A DNA stretch of 64,000 nt from Thermoproteota archaeon (GCA_027061785.1 JAMOVA010000011.1:1-64000), one strand, 5' to 3'; counted from the first letter of the stretch, positions 49,985 through 59,225 are shown. Notes: generated by a model from the letters alone, not told the origin. Made by a program: numbers and translations.

Positions 49985-50689
49985 TTGCTCGATATAAAAC
50001 CAGAAGCAGAAGTGATCTACGATCCTGAGAGATGGAGGATATTAGCTAGGAAGAGGAAGAGAGCGATCGAAGTGATGGAAGTGCTATACAGCAGGGGAAC
50101 ACCAGCTTATGTCTACGGGAGCGTGGCCCGTGGAGATGTGAGAGAGAGCAGCGACGTAGATGTGGTCGTACCTAGATACTCGCTCCCCCCTTCTCTCCTA
50201 GAGGGGATCCTAACTGACCATCTAGGGGATCCCGTCTACAGGGAGATAGTCCAAGCCACCCCTAGGAGCACTCCCAAGTACTACATTCACTTCGATGGTA
50301 ATACCACGGTCTCTATACCGATAGGGGCGCTGAGGAAGAGAGAGGAGGAGTTCTACAAATTCGGCGGGAGGCTCGATTTGATGGGCCTTAGAAAAGGAAG
50401 GAGGGTACCAGGTGTGAACAAGGAATTGAGGTTGATATTCCCGACGGAAAATGGTCACTTAGAGTATCCTGTGCTCGGATACGAGGAATACGTGGCCAAA
50501 GTACTGGGTGTGGATAAGGACGTAGTTGAGGAGAGAGTGAGGGTTCTCACAAAGCGGAGATCCGTCGGTACAACGGGTCTCTATCTCACGTACCGCCTGT
50601 TACCGGGGGAAAGTTTTGAAGAAGCCATATCAAAGCTCAAAAAAGTGAAGAAGGGATTCAGATCGAGATTAGCTGAGGATGGAATCTGA
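49985..50689 (+). CDS. Archaeal nucleotidyltransferase-domain protein
   Basis: The 234-aa protein has the polymerase-beta-type motif YGSVARGDVRESSDVDVVV near residues 36-54, with the Gly-Ser and two Asp that bind metal and NTP. The rest (PIGALRKREEEFYKFGG, GVNKELRLIFPTE, EYVAKVLGV) matches archaeal proteins annotated as predicted nucleotidyltransferases. The acceptor is unknown. TTG at 49985 has GGTG six nucleotides upstream; GTG at 49976 is the alternative. It is divergent from the degenerate TtuA-like gene. Confidence 0.82.
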   Translation: MLDIKPEAEVIYDPERWRILARKRKRAIEVMEVLYSRGTPAYVYGSVARGDVRESSDVDVVVPRYSLPPSLLEGILTDHLGDPVYREIVQATPRSTPKYYIHFDGNTTVSIPIGALRKREEEFYKFGGRLDLMGLRKGRRVPGVNKELRLIFPTENGHLEYPVLGYEEYVAKVLGVDKDVVEERVRVLTKRRSVGTTGLYLTYRLLPGESFEEAISKLKKVKKGFRSRLAEDGI

Positions 50690-50693
50690 TCGT

Positions 50694-51767
50694 TCACTCT
50701 ATCTGATACCTAAGTTTCGCGGCGATTCCGCCAAGGGATAACAACTTCTCGCCGGGCTCGCTCTTCGCATCCACTATATGAAACTCCGCCCTCGTGTCCT
50801 CACACATCTCCAATATCTTGAGCACGTCGTCGCGCGTCTCGGGATCGAAAAGGAGGGAGCTAGCTACCAAGACCTCATCAGCTGCGCCGAACTGAACGGC
50901 CCTCATTACCTCCTTCAGACCGTAAGTAACGAGCCTGGAATCCCTACCAAGCAGCTCAAATATCTCATCCACAGCCCTCATGTCCTGCGCCAAGGTCAGC
51001 TCCTTCACGACTTTCTCAACGTCGCCTCGCTTTATCATCTCTAGGATGCCGGAGAAAGTGGAACTAGTGGCTCCACCTTCTCGGAGCTTCTTCCCGAGCT
51101 CTGGATTCCTTTCCTTCACGTAGGATGAGAACTTCTCCTTGGTGTACCCGGGCCCTCCCACTACTATAGCCTGGGGTTTCATCCTGGAGTCTATCTCCTC
51201 CAATAGGGATGAGAGCTCCGCGTAGTATCTCCTCTCCGCGTCATCCCTCCTTTTCAGGTCTCCTCTCTTCGATGGGAGGTTGGACCTTACGTAGGCGATC
51301 TCCTCGGCCCTATACGCATCCACCTTTGCAACGGTGGCACCTTCGTCATCCATCGCCACTAGTATGACGTTTCCTTTACTTGAGGACTCCTCCGCCCTCC
51401 TCAATATGTCCAGATGAGATCTACTCCACTTCTTCTTCACGATCTTCAGTGTGGATCCCTCTGTGACGTTTAACGTGTGATGCTGACCCTGTATCCCGAA
51501 CTTCTCCGGACCCACCCTGACTATGCCCGCGATCCTCAGCCTAGCGGAGTACTGATCCATCTTGACCTTTTCCACCTCTAAGGTGATGGTCATGGAGACC
51601 CTTTCTCCGCTGTCGGCCCTTATCCCTTCCTGCTTCACTCTCCTAGTAGTCCTCATGGTAACGAGGTCTCCCGGCTCTAGGATCGAGGAGAGCCAGTAGA
51701 GATCATCCAAGCTTTCAACCCTCAGTTTGATGAATCCCTTCTTGAGATCCTGCTCTAGGATCTTCAA
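50694..51767 (-). CDS. pelA: Pelota (Dom34) mRNA surveillance protein
   Basis: The 357-aa protein is archaeal pelota, which with aEF1-alpha and ABCE1 rescues stalled ribosomes. It has the Sm-like N-terminal domain ([18 protein letters not shown], residues 1-130), the eRF1-like central domain ([14 protein letters not shown], about 138-265) and the C-terminal domain. No GGQ motif is present, as expected. TTG is the start, with GGTG six nucleotides upstream. dnaG lies upstream on the same strand, nine bases apart. Confidence 0.95.
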   Translation of the reverse strand: MKILEQDLKKGFIKLRVESLDDLYWLSSILEPGDLVTMRTTRRVKQEGIRADSGERVSMTITLEVEKVKMDQYSARLRIAGIVRVGPEKFGIQGQHHTLNVTEGSTLKIVKKKWSRSHLDILRRAEESSSKGNVILVAMDDEGATVAKVDAYRAEEIAYVRSNLPSKRGDLKRRDDAERRYYAELSSLLEEIDSRMKPQAIVVGGPGYTKEKFSSYVKERNPELGKKLREGGATSSTFSGILEMIKRGDVEKVVKELTLAQDMRAVDEIFELLGRDSRLVTYGLKEVMRAVQFGAADEVLVASSLLFDPETRDDVLKILEMCEDTRAEFHIVDAKSEPGEKLLSLGGIAAKLRYQIE

Positions 51768-51776
51768 CTACGCCAC

Positions 51777-53012
51777 CTACTGTGCTGTATATATCGCCAT
51801 TCCAGAGGGTCTCCTCACGATATCCCTAGCGATTCCCCCAACTATGGCTCTGACACCCACCTCATAGGCCTTATCCACTATCCTCTGGGTAACTATCCTG
51901 TCGTAGACGATGTACCTGACGCCGCTGACCTCCGATAGAGCGTTGAGGAGATCGGATGTCGATACCTCCCTTATCAGTGAGAGGTTGTCGTCCAGTAATA
52001 GGACCTTGTCGGTGCCCCTGATCCTCGCGTACTGCTCCCTGAACATCTCGGGTATCCTGAGCAGCCTCTCATCCTCCTCCCTCTCATGTCTCTGATGAGA
52101 TACATGGGGCGCGGCGGATCTTATGACGGTGATCCTCCTCTCCTGAGGCGGAGATATTCCGAGCTCCTTCCTCACCTCATCGGCCGGGACGGCTGAGGAA
52201 AGGGCCCTCCTAATCTCCTTGGCTGTTAGCTCCTCGACTACCTTACCTTCCGGAGCTCTGGCCACGTAATCTATGTCCGTCTGCTCGAGTAGAGTTCTGA
52301 GAACCATTTCGCCGCCCCTATCCCCATCGACGAAAGCTATAGCTTCCTTTTCCGAGATCAGCTTAACCAGAGATTTGGGAACCCTCTCCACAGCGCCGCC
52401 CATCGCTATCACGTTATCGTAACCGTATTTCAGGAGGTTCATGACGTCAGCCCTACCCTCGACGACTATTATCTCCTCAGCATCCTCAACGCCCCTAGCA
52501 GCCGGTAGCTCCTCGTCTCCATAGAGTATGAAGTTGGACTTCGCGCTCTCTCTCTGCACGAACTCTATGAGCTTCCTGAAGCTGTCCTCCCTCTCAACGG
52601 ACCACTTCTTCAATATCTCAGCGGCCCTCTTGGCTATCTCATTTCGCCTCTCCTCTCTATCGTCGAGTATTCTAATCAACTTGAATTTCGCTGGATAGGG
52701 ACCGACCTTATCAACAGTCTCCATCGCAGCGGCGAGTAGTGCGGTTCTGACCTTATCTAGTCCGGAGTACAGCTCAACGATCCCTCTGGACCTATCTCCC
52801 TCTCTCCTCATCCTTATGTTTATCCTTCCTATCTTCCCCGTCCTCTGGAGTTCCTTGAGCTCTAACTCAGGGCCGAGTAGACCCTCTAATTGTCCGAAAA
52901 TAGCCCCTATCACATCACTAGTCTCCACCACGCCGTTAACTATAACCTCTAATTTGGCAATATACTTATGATGGAAAGCGTCCCTTCTCGAATTATCTGC
53001 CAAGATAACCAT
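51777..53012 (-). CDS. dnaG: Archaeal DnaG-type primase
   Basis: The 411-aa protein has the archaeal DnaG N terminus (IFGQLEGLLGPELELKELQRTGKIGRI), the TOPRIM site VVEGRADVMNLLKYGY with AMGGAVERVP and FVDGDRGGE, and no N-terminal zinc-finger domain, as in other archaea. It makes RNA primers and also stabilises the exosome in some archaea. ATG at 53012 follows GGGAGG directly; a TTG three codons later is possible. A structured RNA lies in the leader. pelA follows. Confidence 0.93.
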   Translation of the reverse strand: MVILADNSRRDAFHHKYIAKLEVIVNGVVETSDVIGAIFGQLEGLLGPELELKELQRTGKIGRINIRMRREGDRSRGIVELYSGLDKVRTALLAAAMETVDKVGPYPAKFKLIRILDDREERRNEIAKRAAEILKKWSVEREDSFRKLIEFVQRESAKSNFILYGDEELPAARGVEDAEEIIVVEGRADVMNLLKYGYDNVIAMGGAVERVPKSLVKLISEKEAIAFVDGDRGGEMVLRTLLEQTDIDYVARAPEGKVVEELTAKEIRRALSSAVPADEVRKELGISPPQERRITVIRSAAPHVSHQRHEREEDERLLRIPEMFREQYARIRGTDKVLLLDDNLSLIREVSTSDLLNALSEVSGVRYIVYDRIVTQRIVDKAYEVGVRAIVGGIARDIVRRPSGMAIYTAQ

Positions 53013-53029
53013 CCTCCCAAGGATACGGA

Positions 53030-53114
53030 TGTCCGCCCGCCAACTAATCCCCGCGGGTCACAGGTCAGCCCACGCTTTCCTCCCTACCCACGGGGTCATG
53101 CAGTGGCGGGCGGC
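53030..53114 (-). ncRNA. Candidate structured RNA or dnaG 5' leader element
   Basis: On the minus strand three nested helices stack: CCGCCCGCCA (53113-53104 strand) with its inverse at 53042-53033 (10 bp), CCCCG with CGGGG (53095-53091 and 53053-53049), and GGGT with ACCC (53089-53086 and 53058-53055), with a purine-rich apical region GGGAGGAAAGC. A TATA-like box ATTATATTT lies at 53143-53135, so transcription would start near 53114, exactly at the first base of the stem. It may be a free small RNA or the dnaG leader. Confidence 0.45.
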
Positions 53115-53326
53115 CGATATACGACACTTGCCGCAAATATAATCTCTTCGGTCCACTGGAAATCCCTATCACAGAGATGCCTAAAATCCCAGTGAAGGGC
53201 ACCTAATTTACGGGTCCTATTCGAGGAGCTCACGCTCTTAGCCGCCTCCAACTAACCATGACCGTCGCCGTAAAAGACCATAAAAGATTAAAATGGAGTG
53301 GGGTCCGTCCCCATCCGAGGATAGAT
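53115..53326. other. Remainder of the 314-bp dnaG-rps17e gap
   Basis: This part holds the minus-strand TATA-like box, a possible weak hairpin (CACTGG near 53154 with CCAGTG near 53192), and an A/T-rich stretch CATAAAAGATTAAAATGG (53278-53294) that is the likely promoter for rps17e. I see no open frame, tRNA or C/D-box RNA pattern in it. Confidence 0.4.
53135..53143 (-). promoter_or_regulatory. TATA-like box of the structured RNA/dnaG transcript
   Basis: ATTATATTT on the minus strand, centred about 25 bp before the predicted 5' end of the stem-loop. Confidence 0.5.
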
Positions 53327-53530
53327 ATGGGAACAGTGAGGGAGAAGGTAATTAAGAGGACTGCGTATAAGCTCGTCAAGCAGTATCCAGATATCTGGAC
53401 CGAGGATTTCGAGCATAACAAGAGAATGCTCTCCCAGATAGCTGAGATAAAGTCCAAAGTCTACAGAAACAGGATAGCGGGATATATCACCAGACTGAAG
53501 GTCAGAGAGAGGGAAGGAACACTCGTCTGA
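53327..53530 (+). CDS. rps17e: Ribosomal protein S17e
   Basis: The 67-aa protein matches eS17 of archaea: MGTVREKVIKRTAYKLVKQY, DFEHNKRML and NRIAGYITRLKV. Length is normal for the archaeal form. ATG at 53327 is chosen over a longer frame because the conserved N terminus starts there. No neighbour belongs to the ribosome, so it is an isolated r-protein gene. Confidence 0.94.
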   Translation: MGTVREKVIKRTAYKLVKQYPDIWTEDFEHNKRMLSQIAEIKSKVYRNRIAGYITRLKVREREGTLV

Positions 53531-53625
53531 TCCCCTCACCTCATAATGAGCTCTTTTTCGTTCGATTTCATCCTTTTCAAGGCTATCCTTTTAGAAGCTG
53601 ACACGCACTCACGAATCGAGGGAAA

Positions 53626-55008
53626 ATGAAGAGGATACTCTATGAGGACCTAGAGACGGCCCTTAAAGCTAGAGAGGCCAAGATAGCTGTCTTGGGCCAG
53701 GGCTACATAGGCCTTCCCACCTCACTTCTCATGGCAAGGGCGGGATTCACCGTCTACGGATTCGATGTGAACAGGAACCTGATAGATGAGCTCTCGAGGG
53801 GAGAGACCCGCCTCAAACAGGAGAAGGGCATAGCCGAATTGTTAGATGAGCTTAAAGAACGCAATTATTTCCCAACGGGGGATCTAAGCGAACTGTATGG
53901 ATCTGACGTGGTTCTGATAGCCGTTCCCACTCCAAAGGGAAGGGATGGGCCTAACCTCAGCATGGTACTGTCGGCTTTGGAGAGCGCCCTAGAGATAGTG
54001 AGGAGAGGCGGACTCATAGTGATAGAGAGTACACTACCTCCCAGAACGTTCTACGATCTAATAATCCCGACAGTTGAATCTAGGGGCCTCAAGGTGGGCA
54101 AGGATGTCTACCTAGCGTACTGCCCAGAGAGGGCCCTACCAGGAAAGCTCCTCCAGGAGCTCGTCCAGAACTTCAGGATAATCGGTGCCGTCGATGAGAA
54201 GTCAGGACTGCTAGCTAAGACGCTATACGAGTCCTTCGTCGAGGGGGGAATAGAGATAGTAGATCCCCTCACGGCCGAGATGGTCAAACTGGTGGAGAAT
54301 TCGTACAGGGATGTGAACATAGCCTTCGCCAATGAGGTGGCGAGGATGTGCGAGGTCTTGGGCGTGGATGTGAGGAAGGTCAGGGAGCTAGCGAATAAGC
54401 ACCCCAGGGTAAACATGCTGATCCCGGGGATAGGTGTGGGAGGGAGCTGCCTAACCAAGGACCCGTGGTTCCTATTCTGGGCCTCGCAGGAGAGAGGCTA
54501 TCGACCCAACCTGATAAAGAGGGCCAGGGAACTCAACGCCGAGATGCCATTCCATTACGCTGACATCCTAGACGAAGTCGTGAGGCAGCTTAGGGGCGGA
54601 AGGAGCGGTGTGATAGCTGTGCTGGGTTCCACATACAAGGGAGACGTACCCGATCCCAGAGAGTCTCCTGTAGAGCCCTTCGTGAAGGAACTGGTCAAGA
54701 GGGGTCACGCAGTCAAGGTGTACGACCCCCTCGTCAGGTCCCCGTTCGGCGGTGAGTACGTACCCGATATGCTGGAGGCAGTCAAAGACGCTGATGCAAT
54801 AGCCTTCGTGACCGATCACACTGAGTTCAAAATGCTCGACCTGAGGAAGCTGAGGAGAGCTGTAAAGAAGGATGGACCGGTGATACTGTTCGACGGGAGA
54901 CTCCTTTTCGATCCAGAAGAGGCTGAGGAAGCTGGTTTCACGTACATCTCGGTGGGAAGACCCTACACGACGATCTTGGAGAGATCCCTCGTGACTATAG
55001 AGGATTGA
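53626..55008 (+). CDS. UDP/GDP-sugar dehydrogenase (nucleotide-sugar dehydrogenase)
   Basis: The 460-aa enzyme oxidises a UDP- or GDP-sugar twice to its uronic acid with NAD. It has the dinucleotide motif VLGQGYIGLP near residues 22-31, STLPPRTF, and the catalytic Cys in GVGGSCLTKDP near 272. It is close to UDP-N-acetyl-D-mannosamine dehydrogenase (WecC type). The product would enter surface polysaccharide or glycoprotein synthesis; no glycosyltransferase operon is beside it. The exact sugar cannot be read. Confidence 0.9.
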   Translation: MKRILYEDLETALKAREAKIAVLGQGYIGLPTSLLMARAGFTVYGFDVNRNLIDELSRGETRLKQEKGIAELLDELKERNYFPTGDLSELYGSDVVLIAVPTPKGRDGPNLSMVLSALESALEIVRRGGLIVIESTLPPRTFYDLIIPTVESRGLKVGKDVYLAYCPERALPGKLLQELVQNFRIIGAVDEKSGLLAKTLYESFVEGGIEIVDPLTAEMVKLVENSYRDVNIAFANEVARMCEVLGVDVRKVRELANKHPRVNMLIPGIGVGGSCLTKDPWFLFWASQERGYRPNLIKRARELNAEMPFHYADILDEVVRQLRGGRSGVIAVLGSTYKGDVPDPRESPVEPFVKELVKRGHAVKVYDPLVRSPFGGEYVPDMLEAVKDADAIAFVTDHTEFKMLDLRKLRRAVKKDGPVILFDGRLLFDPEEAEEAGFTYISVGRPYTTILERSLVTIED

Positions 55009-55031
55009 ATCGAAAATGTAAGAAATCCGGA

Positions 55032-56114
55032 TCAAGAGATATGATCTAGAAGGAACGAGGGGAGCGAAACTATCTTCATGCCTTTCACCTTATTTCTCCC
55101 CTCTAGGGCTTCGTAGATCATGGAGTAGCATGCGACCTCCTCGATAATTACGTAGTCGGCATCCATGTTGCTGGCTATATCGAGCAGCTTTCCTAGCCAT
55201 CTGTCGAACTTCTCCGGCTCCGCTTGGTAGATGAGCGTGGCCCCGCAGTCACAGCATACCCACTCCGGGATCTCTAACACATTCGCATTCTTTATGGATC
55301 TCAATATCCTCTCGGAAGCGCCATTGCTCCTGCACGAGGGCACCAAGAACACCTTGTTCTTCTTTCCCTTCAGGCTCTTCGTCCTTATCTTTCCCTCCTC
55401 TAAAGCCTCTTCTATGACAGAGGCCAAGTCCTTCATGCCCAGATCCGTGAACATGTTGGCACAGAGCGAGCACCCAGACACCACGCTTTTAGGGGAGAGA
55501 TCAGCTAAGAACCTCCTCAACTCCTCCCTTGACTCCTCAGAACTGTCCTTCTCCCCAATCACGTACACGAGCCCTCCACAGCATGGCTCGTTTGTTCCCG
55601 CTGGGACTACTCTCTCCGAGATCTTCTGGAGGAGCTTGTTCGCTGCTAACGCCACTTCAGGTACCGTGTGCACCCAGCATCCTGCGAAGAAGAGTAGATC
55701 TGCTCCCTTCTCGGGCTGGAAGTCGGGCGGCAGCCAGACCCCCTTAGTTATCCTGTCTCCGATCGGGCTGCCGGTCTTCCTTCTCACATCTCTCATGCCG
55801 ACGGTGACTAGAGGGACGTATCCCATGTCTATTAACGCCGATCTGGAACCGACGATCACACCGAACACATCAATGCCCACAGGACAGAAGTTACTGCAGA
55901 GCCCGCAGTTCATGCAGGTGAACGTGTAGCTGAGGAACTCTTCAGTTAATTCGATCTTTCCGTAGCTGAGCATTGAGAGGAGCTTTATACGGGCCCTTGC
56001 ACCTTCTGTCTCTCTGAGACCCTCCACATGGAACATAGGGCAGGGGATGTTGCACGCTCCGCATCCAATGCATCTCCCGAGCTCCTTGACAAGCTGCTCC
56101 GGGAACTCCACCAA
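55032..56114 (-). CDS. GlcF/HdrB-like iron-sulfur oxidoreductase subunit
   Basis: The 360-aa protein has two [4Fe-4S] ferredoxin motifs, CIGCGACNIPCP and CMNCGLCSNFCP, then CCG domains with FAGCWVH...CCGGLVY and WVCCDCGATL. It is the electron-carrying partner of the FAD subunit glcD and together they oxidise glycolate, D-lactate or a related 2-hydroxy acid. TTG at 56114 has GGTG six nucleotides upstream; GTG at 56123 is the alternative. It lies just after the FAD-subunit gene. Confidence 0.87.
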   Translation of the reverse strand: MVEFPEQLVKELGRCIGCGACNIPCPMFHVEGLRETEGARARIKLLSMLSYGKIELTEEFLSYTFTCMNCGLCSNFCPVGIDVFGVIVGSRSALIDMGYVPLVTVGMRDVRRKTGSPIGDRITKGVWLPPDFQPEKGADLLFFAGCWVHTVPEVALAANKLLQKISERVVPAGTNEPCCGGLVYVIGEKDSSEESREELRRFLADLSPKSVVSGCSLCANMFTDLGMKDLASVIEEALEEGKIRTKSLKGKKNKVFLVPSCRSNGASERILRSIKNANVLEIPEWVCCDCGATLIYQAEPEKFDRWLGKLLDIASNMDADYVIIEEVACYSMIYEALEGRNKVKGMKIVSLPSFLLDHIS

Positions 56115-56119
56115 GGGAT

Positions 56120-57457
56120 TCACCTCTCGACGAGCTTTCCGGGATTCATGATCCAGTTCGGATCAAGTGCCTCCTTCACCTTGGAGAATATGGTCACAAA
56201 TCCCTCATCCATATCAGGGGTTATCCTGTTGACTCCGACGCCGGTTCCAAACCCCACAGATCCTCCCAGCGATATCGTCCTGCTTATGACGTTTTGGGCC
56301 GCTTTTTCCGTCCTCTCTACCTCCTTCTCGTTGGTGGGATCGTAGAGGAATATGGCCATGACCCAACCCAGAGGCGGGTCGAAGACCGTTACCACAGGGA
56401 GCTTCATCCTGGAACCCGTCCTATCTATCTCTTGGACGGCATCCCTGACTAGATGGGGATGAACTCTCATGCTCACGACCTTTATTGCCGACTCCCTGCT
56501 CCTCGCTATCTCGTATATGCCCTTCCTCCTGATCCATATGTCACTCGCGTCCTTCAAATCAGCTTCCTCATGGTGAATCTCCATACTGCCCAATACCTCG
56601 CTCAACCTAGAGCTCCACAGATCCACGCATTCCTCTTTACCTGCCATCTCCAAGTAAGCTATAGCTTCCATCCCGCCACCTTCAACCACCTCTCTGTAGT
56701 TATGATACACCTCGAAGCCCAGTATACCTATGCCCTCCCTCTCTATAGTATTTTGGACGGTTATGGAGTCATATACATCCGAGAACTCTATCATGAAGGC
56801 CCTTCTGCTCTCTGGCTTCGGAGGGAGTCTCAGATAGGCGGATGTGAATATTCCTAGAGTTCCTTCCGATCCCAGCATTAGGCCAAGAGCGTTCCACTTG
56901 CTGGGAGGTCCCGGCTGCTCCACTAAGACTACCTCTCCGGATGGAAGGACCGCCTCAACACCTATCACCAAATCCTTCATGGTCCCGTACTTAGCTGAGA
57001 GAGGAGAGGCTGCATCCTCGGCTATCAATCCGCCAATGGTGGAAAATCCGGCTCCATCCGGATTAATAGGCATGAACCTGTCGGGAAACACCTTGTTGAG
57101 CTCTAAAACTTTTAATCCAGCTTCCACCCTGACGAGACCGCTGTAATCGTCCTTGTCAAGTATGCCATTCATCATCTGCATATCTACAACTATGCCTCCC
57201 TCTATGGGTAACGGTCCCCCAACTAGAGACGTCCCTGAGCCCCTAGGAATTACCGGGACACCATATCTATTTGCTGCTTCCACGATGAATGACACATCCT
57301 CCACATCAGACGGTCTAACCACGGCTGATGGAATCGCATGAATACCAGAAGCATCGTAAGAGTAGGCAGACCTATCCAGATCCTCCAGAAGAACCCTATC
57401 TTCCCCTAACTGGGAGGCGATCTCCTCCGCCGCTTTAACTGCTGGTTCCTCGGCCAT
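56120..57457 (-). CDS. FAD-linked 2-hydroxyacid oxidase, GlcD type
   Basis: The 445-aa flavoprotein has the FAD-binding type 4 domain: VIPRGSGTSLVGG near residues 73-85, TIGGLIAEDAAS near 143, and a C-terminal FAD-linked oxidase cap domain. The substrate could be glycolate, D-lactate or 2-hydroxyglutarate. It is the first gene of the two-gene unit. ATG at 57457 is used. It is divergent from gcvT and the two starts are 75 bp apart. Confidence 0.87.
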   Translation of the reverse strand: MAEEPAVKAAEEIASQLGEDRVLLEDLDRSAYSYDASGIHAIPSAVVRPSDVEDVSFIVEAANRYGVPVIPRGSGTSLVGGPLPIEGGIVVDMQMMNGILDKDDYSGLVRVEAGLKVLELNKVFPDRFMPINPDGAGFSTIGGLIAEDAASPLSAKYGTMKDLVIGVEAVLPSGEVVLVEQPGPPSKWNALGLMLGSEGTLGIFTSAYLRLPPKPESRRAFMIEFSDVYDSITVQNTIEREGIGILGFEVYHNYREVVEGGGMEAIAYLEMAGKEECVDLWSSRLSEVLGSMEIHHEEADLKDASDIWIRRKGIYEIARSRESAIKVVSMRVHPHLVRDAVQEIDRTGSRMKLPVVTVFDPPLGWVMAIFLYDPTNEKEVERTEKAAQNVISRTISLGGSVGFGTGVGVNRITPDMDEGFVTIFSKVKEALDPNWIMNPGKLVER

Positions 57458-57531
57458 ATTTAACCCTAAGACCCATGAGAGCAGGAAAATGTAATAACCT
57501 TTCGCAGAGTAGGGGATATTGGTGGGATCCG

Positions 57532-58635
57532 GTGTTTAGACTTCCACTCGACGGTCTTCACAGAGAGCTGGGGGCTAAGTTCTTCGAATTCGCTGGTTGG
57601 GAGATGCCGATGAAGTACACGAACTCACTAAAGGAGACGCTCTCGGTCAGGAATTCGGTCGGGATATTCGACACATCTCACATGGGGCGTTTCTTACTGC
57701 GGGGGCCCGAGGTGGTTGACTTCCTCCAGAGAGCCACTTCAAATAACATCAAGATATCCAACGGAAGGACGAGGTACACCCTAACCCTCAATCCCCAAGG
57801 AGGAATAAAGGACGATAATGTGGCCTTTAAGCTTTCGGATGATCTCATTCTGTTCGTTGTGAACGCGTCGAACAGGGAGAAGATACTGAGATGGTTCGAG
57901 AAGCTGATGTCGGAGTGGGATATGGATTTGGAATTGAGCGATGAGACCTTTAGAACCGTGATGATGGCCATTCAGGGTCCTAAAGCTAGGGGCCTCGTTC
58001 ACAACGTATTAGGAAGGACTTTTGACCTGAAGAAGTTCAGGGTGGAGGAGAGTACTCATGAGGGGACCAAGTTCATCATAAGCAGGACGGGCTACACCGG
58101 GGAGGACGGTTATGAGATAGTGACGTGGGATGTCCACTGGGCCGAATCCATCTACAGGGAACTGGTGGATAAAGGAGCCGTACCTTGCGGGCTGGTTGCG
58201 AGGGATATACTCAGGCTCGAGGCCGGGCTAGTTCTCTATGGGAACGACATAGACGAGGGAACGAATCCATTTGAAGCGGGTCTGGATTTCGCCGTGAAAC
58301 TAGATAAGGAGTTCTTCATAGGTAAAGAAGCCTTGGTTAGAGTGAAGGAGGAAGGAGTGAAGAGGAAGAGGGTCGGCCTGCTAAGCGAGACTAGGAACTC
58401 CCCAAGAAAGGGGGATAAGATACTCAAGGACGGGGAGGAGGTGGGCGTGGTCACCAGTGGCACCTTCAGCCCCACTTTAGGGAGGGGAATAGGTATGGGA
58501 TACATCCCACCGGAGTTAGCAAGGGAGGGAGAGGAATTCACTATCAAGGGAGCCAAGGAGTTCAAGGTGAGGGTTTCTAAAATGCCCTTCTACGACGAAA
58601 GTAAGTACGGGTGGAGGAGGTCCTCCCCTACCTGA
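57532..58635 (+). CDS. gcvT: Glycine cleavage system T protein (aminomethyltransferase)
   Basis: The 367-aa tetrahydrofolate- or tetrahydromethanopterin-dependent T protein has FAGWEMPMKY near residues 22-31, DTSHMGRF near 48 and the GRTRYTLTLNP region, and ends with the barrel domain SGTFSPTLG. No GcvH, GcvP or GcvL gene is near. GTG at 57532 is chosen from GGTG seven nucleotides upstream and the conserved MFRLPLDGLHRELG start; ATG at 57475 is the alternative. Its 3' end overlaps rps17 by 8 bp. Confidence 0.9.
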   Translation: MFRLPLDGLHRELGAKFFEFAGWEMPMKYTNSLKETLSVRNSVGIFDTSHMGRFLLRGPEVVDFLQRATSNNIKISNGRTRYTLTLNPQGGIKDDNVAFKLSDDLILFVVNASNREKILRWFEKLMSEWDMDLELSDETFRTVMMAIQGPKARGLVHNVLGRTFDLKKFRVEESTHEGTKFIISRTGYTGEDGYEIVTWDVHWAESIYRELVDKGAVPCGLVARDILRLEAGLVLYGNDIDEGTNPFEAGLDFAVKLDKEFFIGKEALVRVKEEGVKRKRVGLLSETRNSPRKGDKILKDGEEVGVVTSGTFSPTLGRGIGMGYIPPELAREGEEFTIKGAKEFKVRVSKMPFYDESKYGWRRSSPT

Positions 58636-58960
58636 CCTTCCCCAAGACCACGTGACTGACGGTCTTCGCAAGCCTCCGGGTCTCAGCTATTTTAACGACG
58701 TCCCCCTCTTTTATATCGAGACACGGCGGGAGGTGCGCGTGGATCTTGCTTCTCCTCCTCTCATACCTCTTGTACTTCGGCCTATAATGGAGGTACTCGA
58801 CGAGCACGGTCACGGTTCCCGTCATCTTGGTGCTGATGACCCTCCCCACTAGGGTCTTCCCCCTGATAGATATGCTTCCGTGCCAAGGGCACTTGTCATC
58901 GGAGCACTCCCTCTCAGGAGGGATCACATCTCCGATCAGAGCTTCAGATAGTCTCCTCAT
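58628..58960 (-). CDS. rps17: Ribosomal protein S17 (uS17)
   Basis: The 110-aa protein is archaeal uS17: RECSDDKCPWHGSISIRGK, TLVGRVISTKMTGTVTVLVEY and the C-terminal CLDIKEGDVVKIAETRRLAKTVS (shown in parts). It is the last gene of the L22-S3-L29-Rpp29-S17 operon, and the usual next gene, L14, is missing because convergent gcvT follows at once. ATG has GGTG eight nucleotides upstream. It overlaps rpp29 by 4 bp. Confidence 0.95.
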   Translation of the reverse strand: MRRLSEALIGDVIPPERECSDDKCPWHGSISIRGKTLVGRVISTKMTGTVTVLVEYLHYRPKYKRYERRRSKIHAHLPPCLDIKEGDVVKIAETRRLAKTVSHVVLGKVR

Positions 58961-59220
58961 AATCTTTTCACCCTTTCCTCAGGTCTTCCCACTATCCTAT
59001 CACCTAGGACGATGACTCGTTTACCACTGGGCAACCTAAATAAAAACAACCTCTTCTCCTTCGGTACCCTGACATCACCCTTGGAGGTCCTGATCACGAG
59101 CATGTTCTTGGTCTCGTAAATGATCTTTCCTTTGATCCCCAGCTCCGACAGATTGGGTGAGGACAACAGTTCCACCTCCAGACCGATAAGCTCGTGATAA
59201 AGGAGATTAGAGGGTTTTAT
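58957..59220 (-). CDS. rnp1: RNase P protein component 1 (Rpp29/Pop4), apparent ATA start
   Basis: The protein (87 aa from ATA) is the Rpp29 subunit of archaeal RNase P, which helps cleave pre-tRNA 5' leaders. LGIKGKIIYETKNMLVI and KRLFLFRLPSGKRVIVLGDRI are family features. The conserved N-terminal N-L-L-x-H-E-L-I-G-L-E-V is encoded in frame at 59208-59173, upstream of the first GTG (59175) and of a TTG (59166) that has GGTG six nucleotides before it. The Met of the family aligns with ATA at 59220, five bases after the L29 stop. If the GTG is used the protein is 72 aa. Confidence 0.85.
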   Translation of the reverse strand: MKPSNLLYHELIGLEVELLSSPNLSELGIKGKIIYETKNMLVIRTSKGDVRVPKEKRLFLFRLPSGKRVIVLGDRIVGRPEERVKRL

Positions 59221-59225
59221 AGGGG

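Noticed and set aside
53030-53114. Similarity of GAGGAAAGC and GGGCT in the dnaG leader RNA to the RNase P RNA core
   Set aside because: The element is only about 81 nt and lacks the other RNase P conserved regions, so the match is probably chance.
53095-53114. GCCACTG motif like part of a cobalamin riboswitch
   Set aside because: The B12 box and other conserved parts are missing and the gene is a primase.
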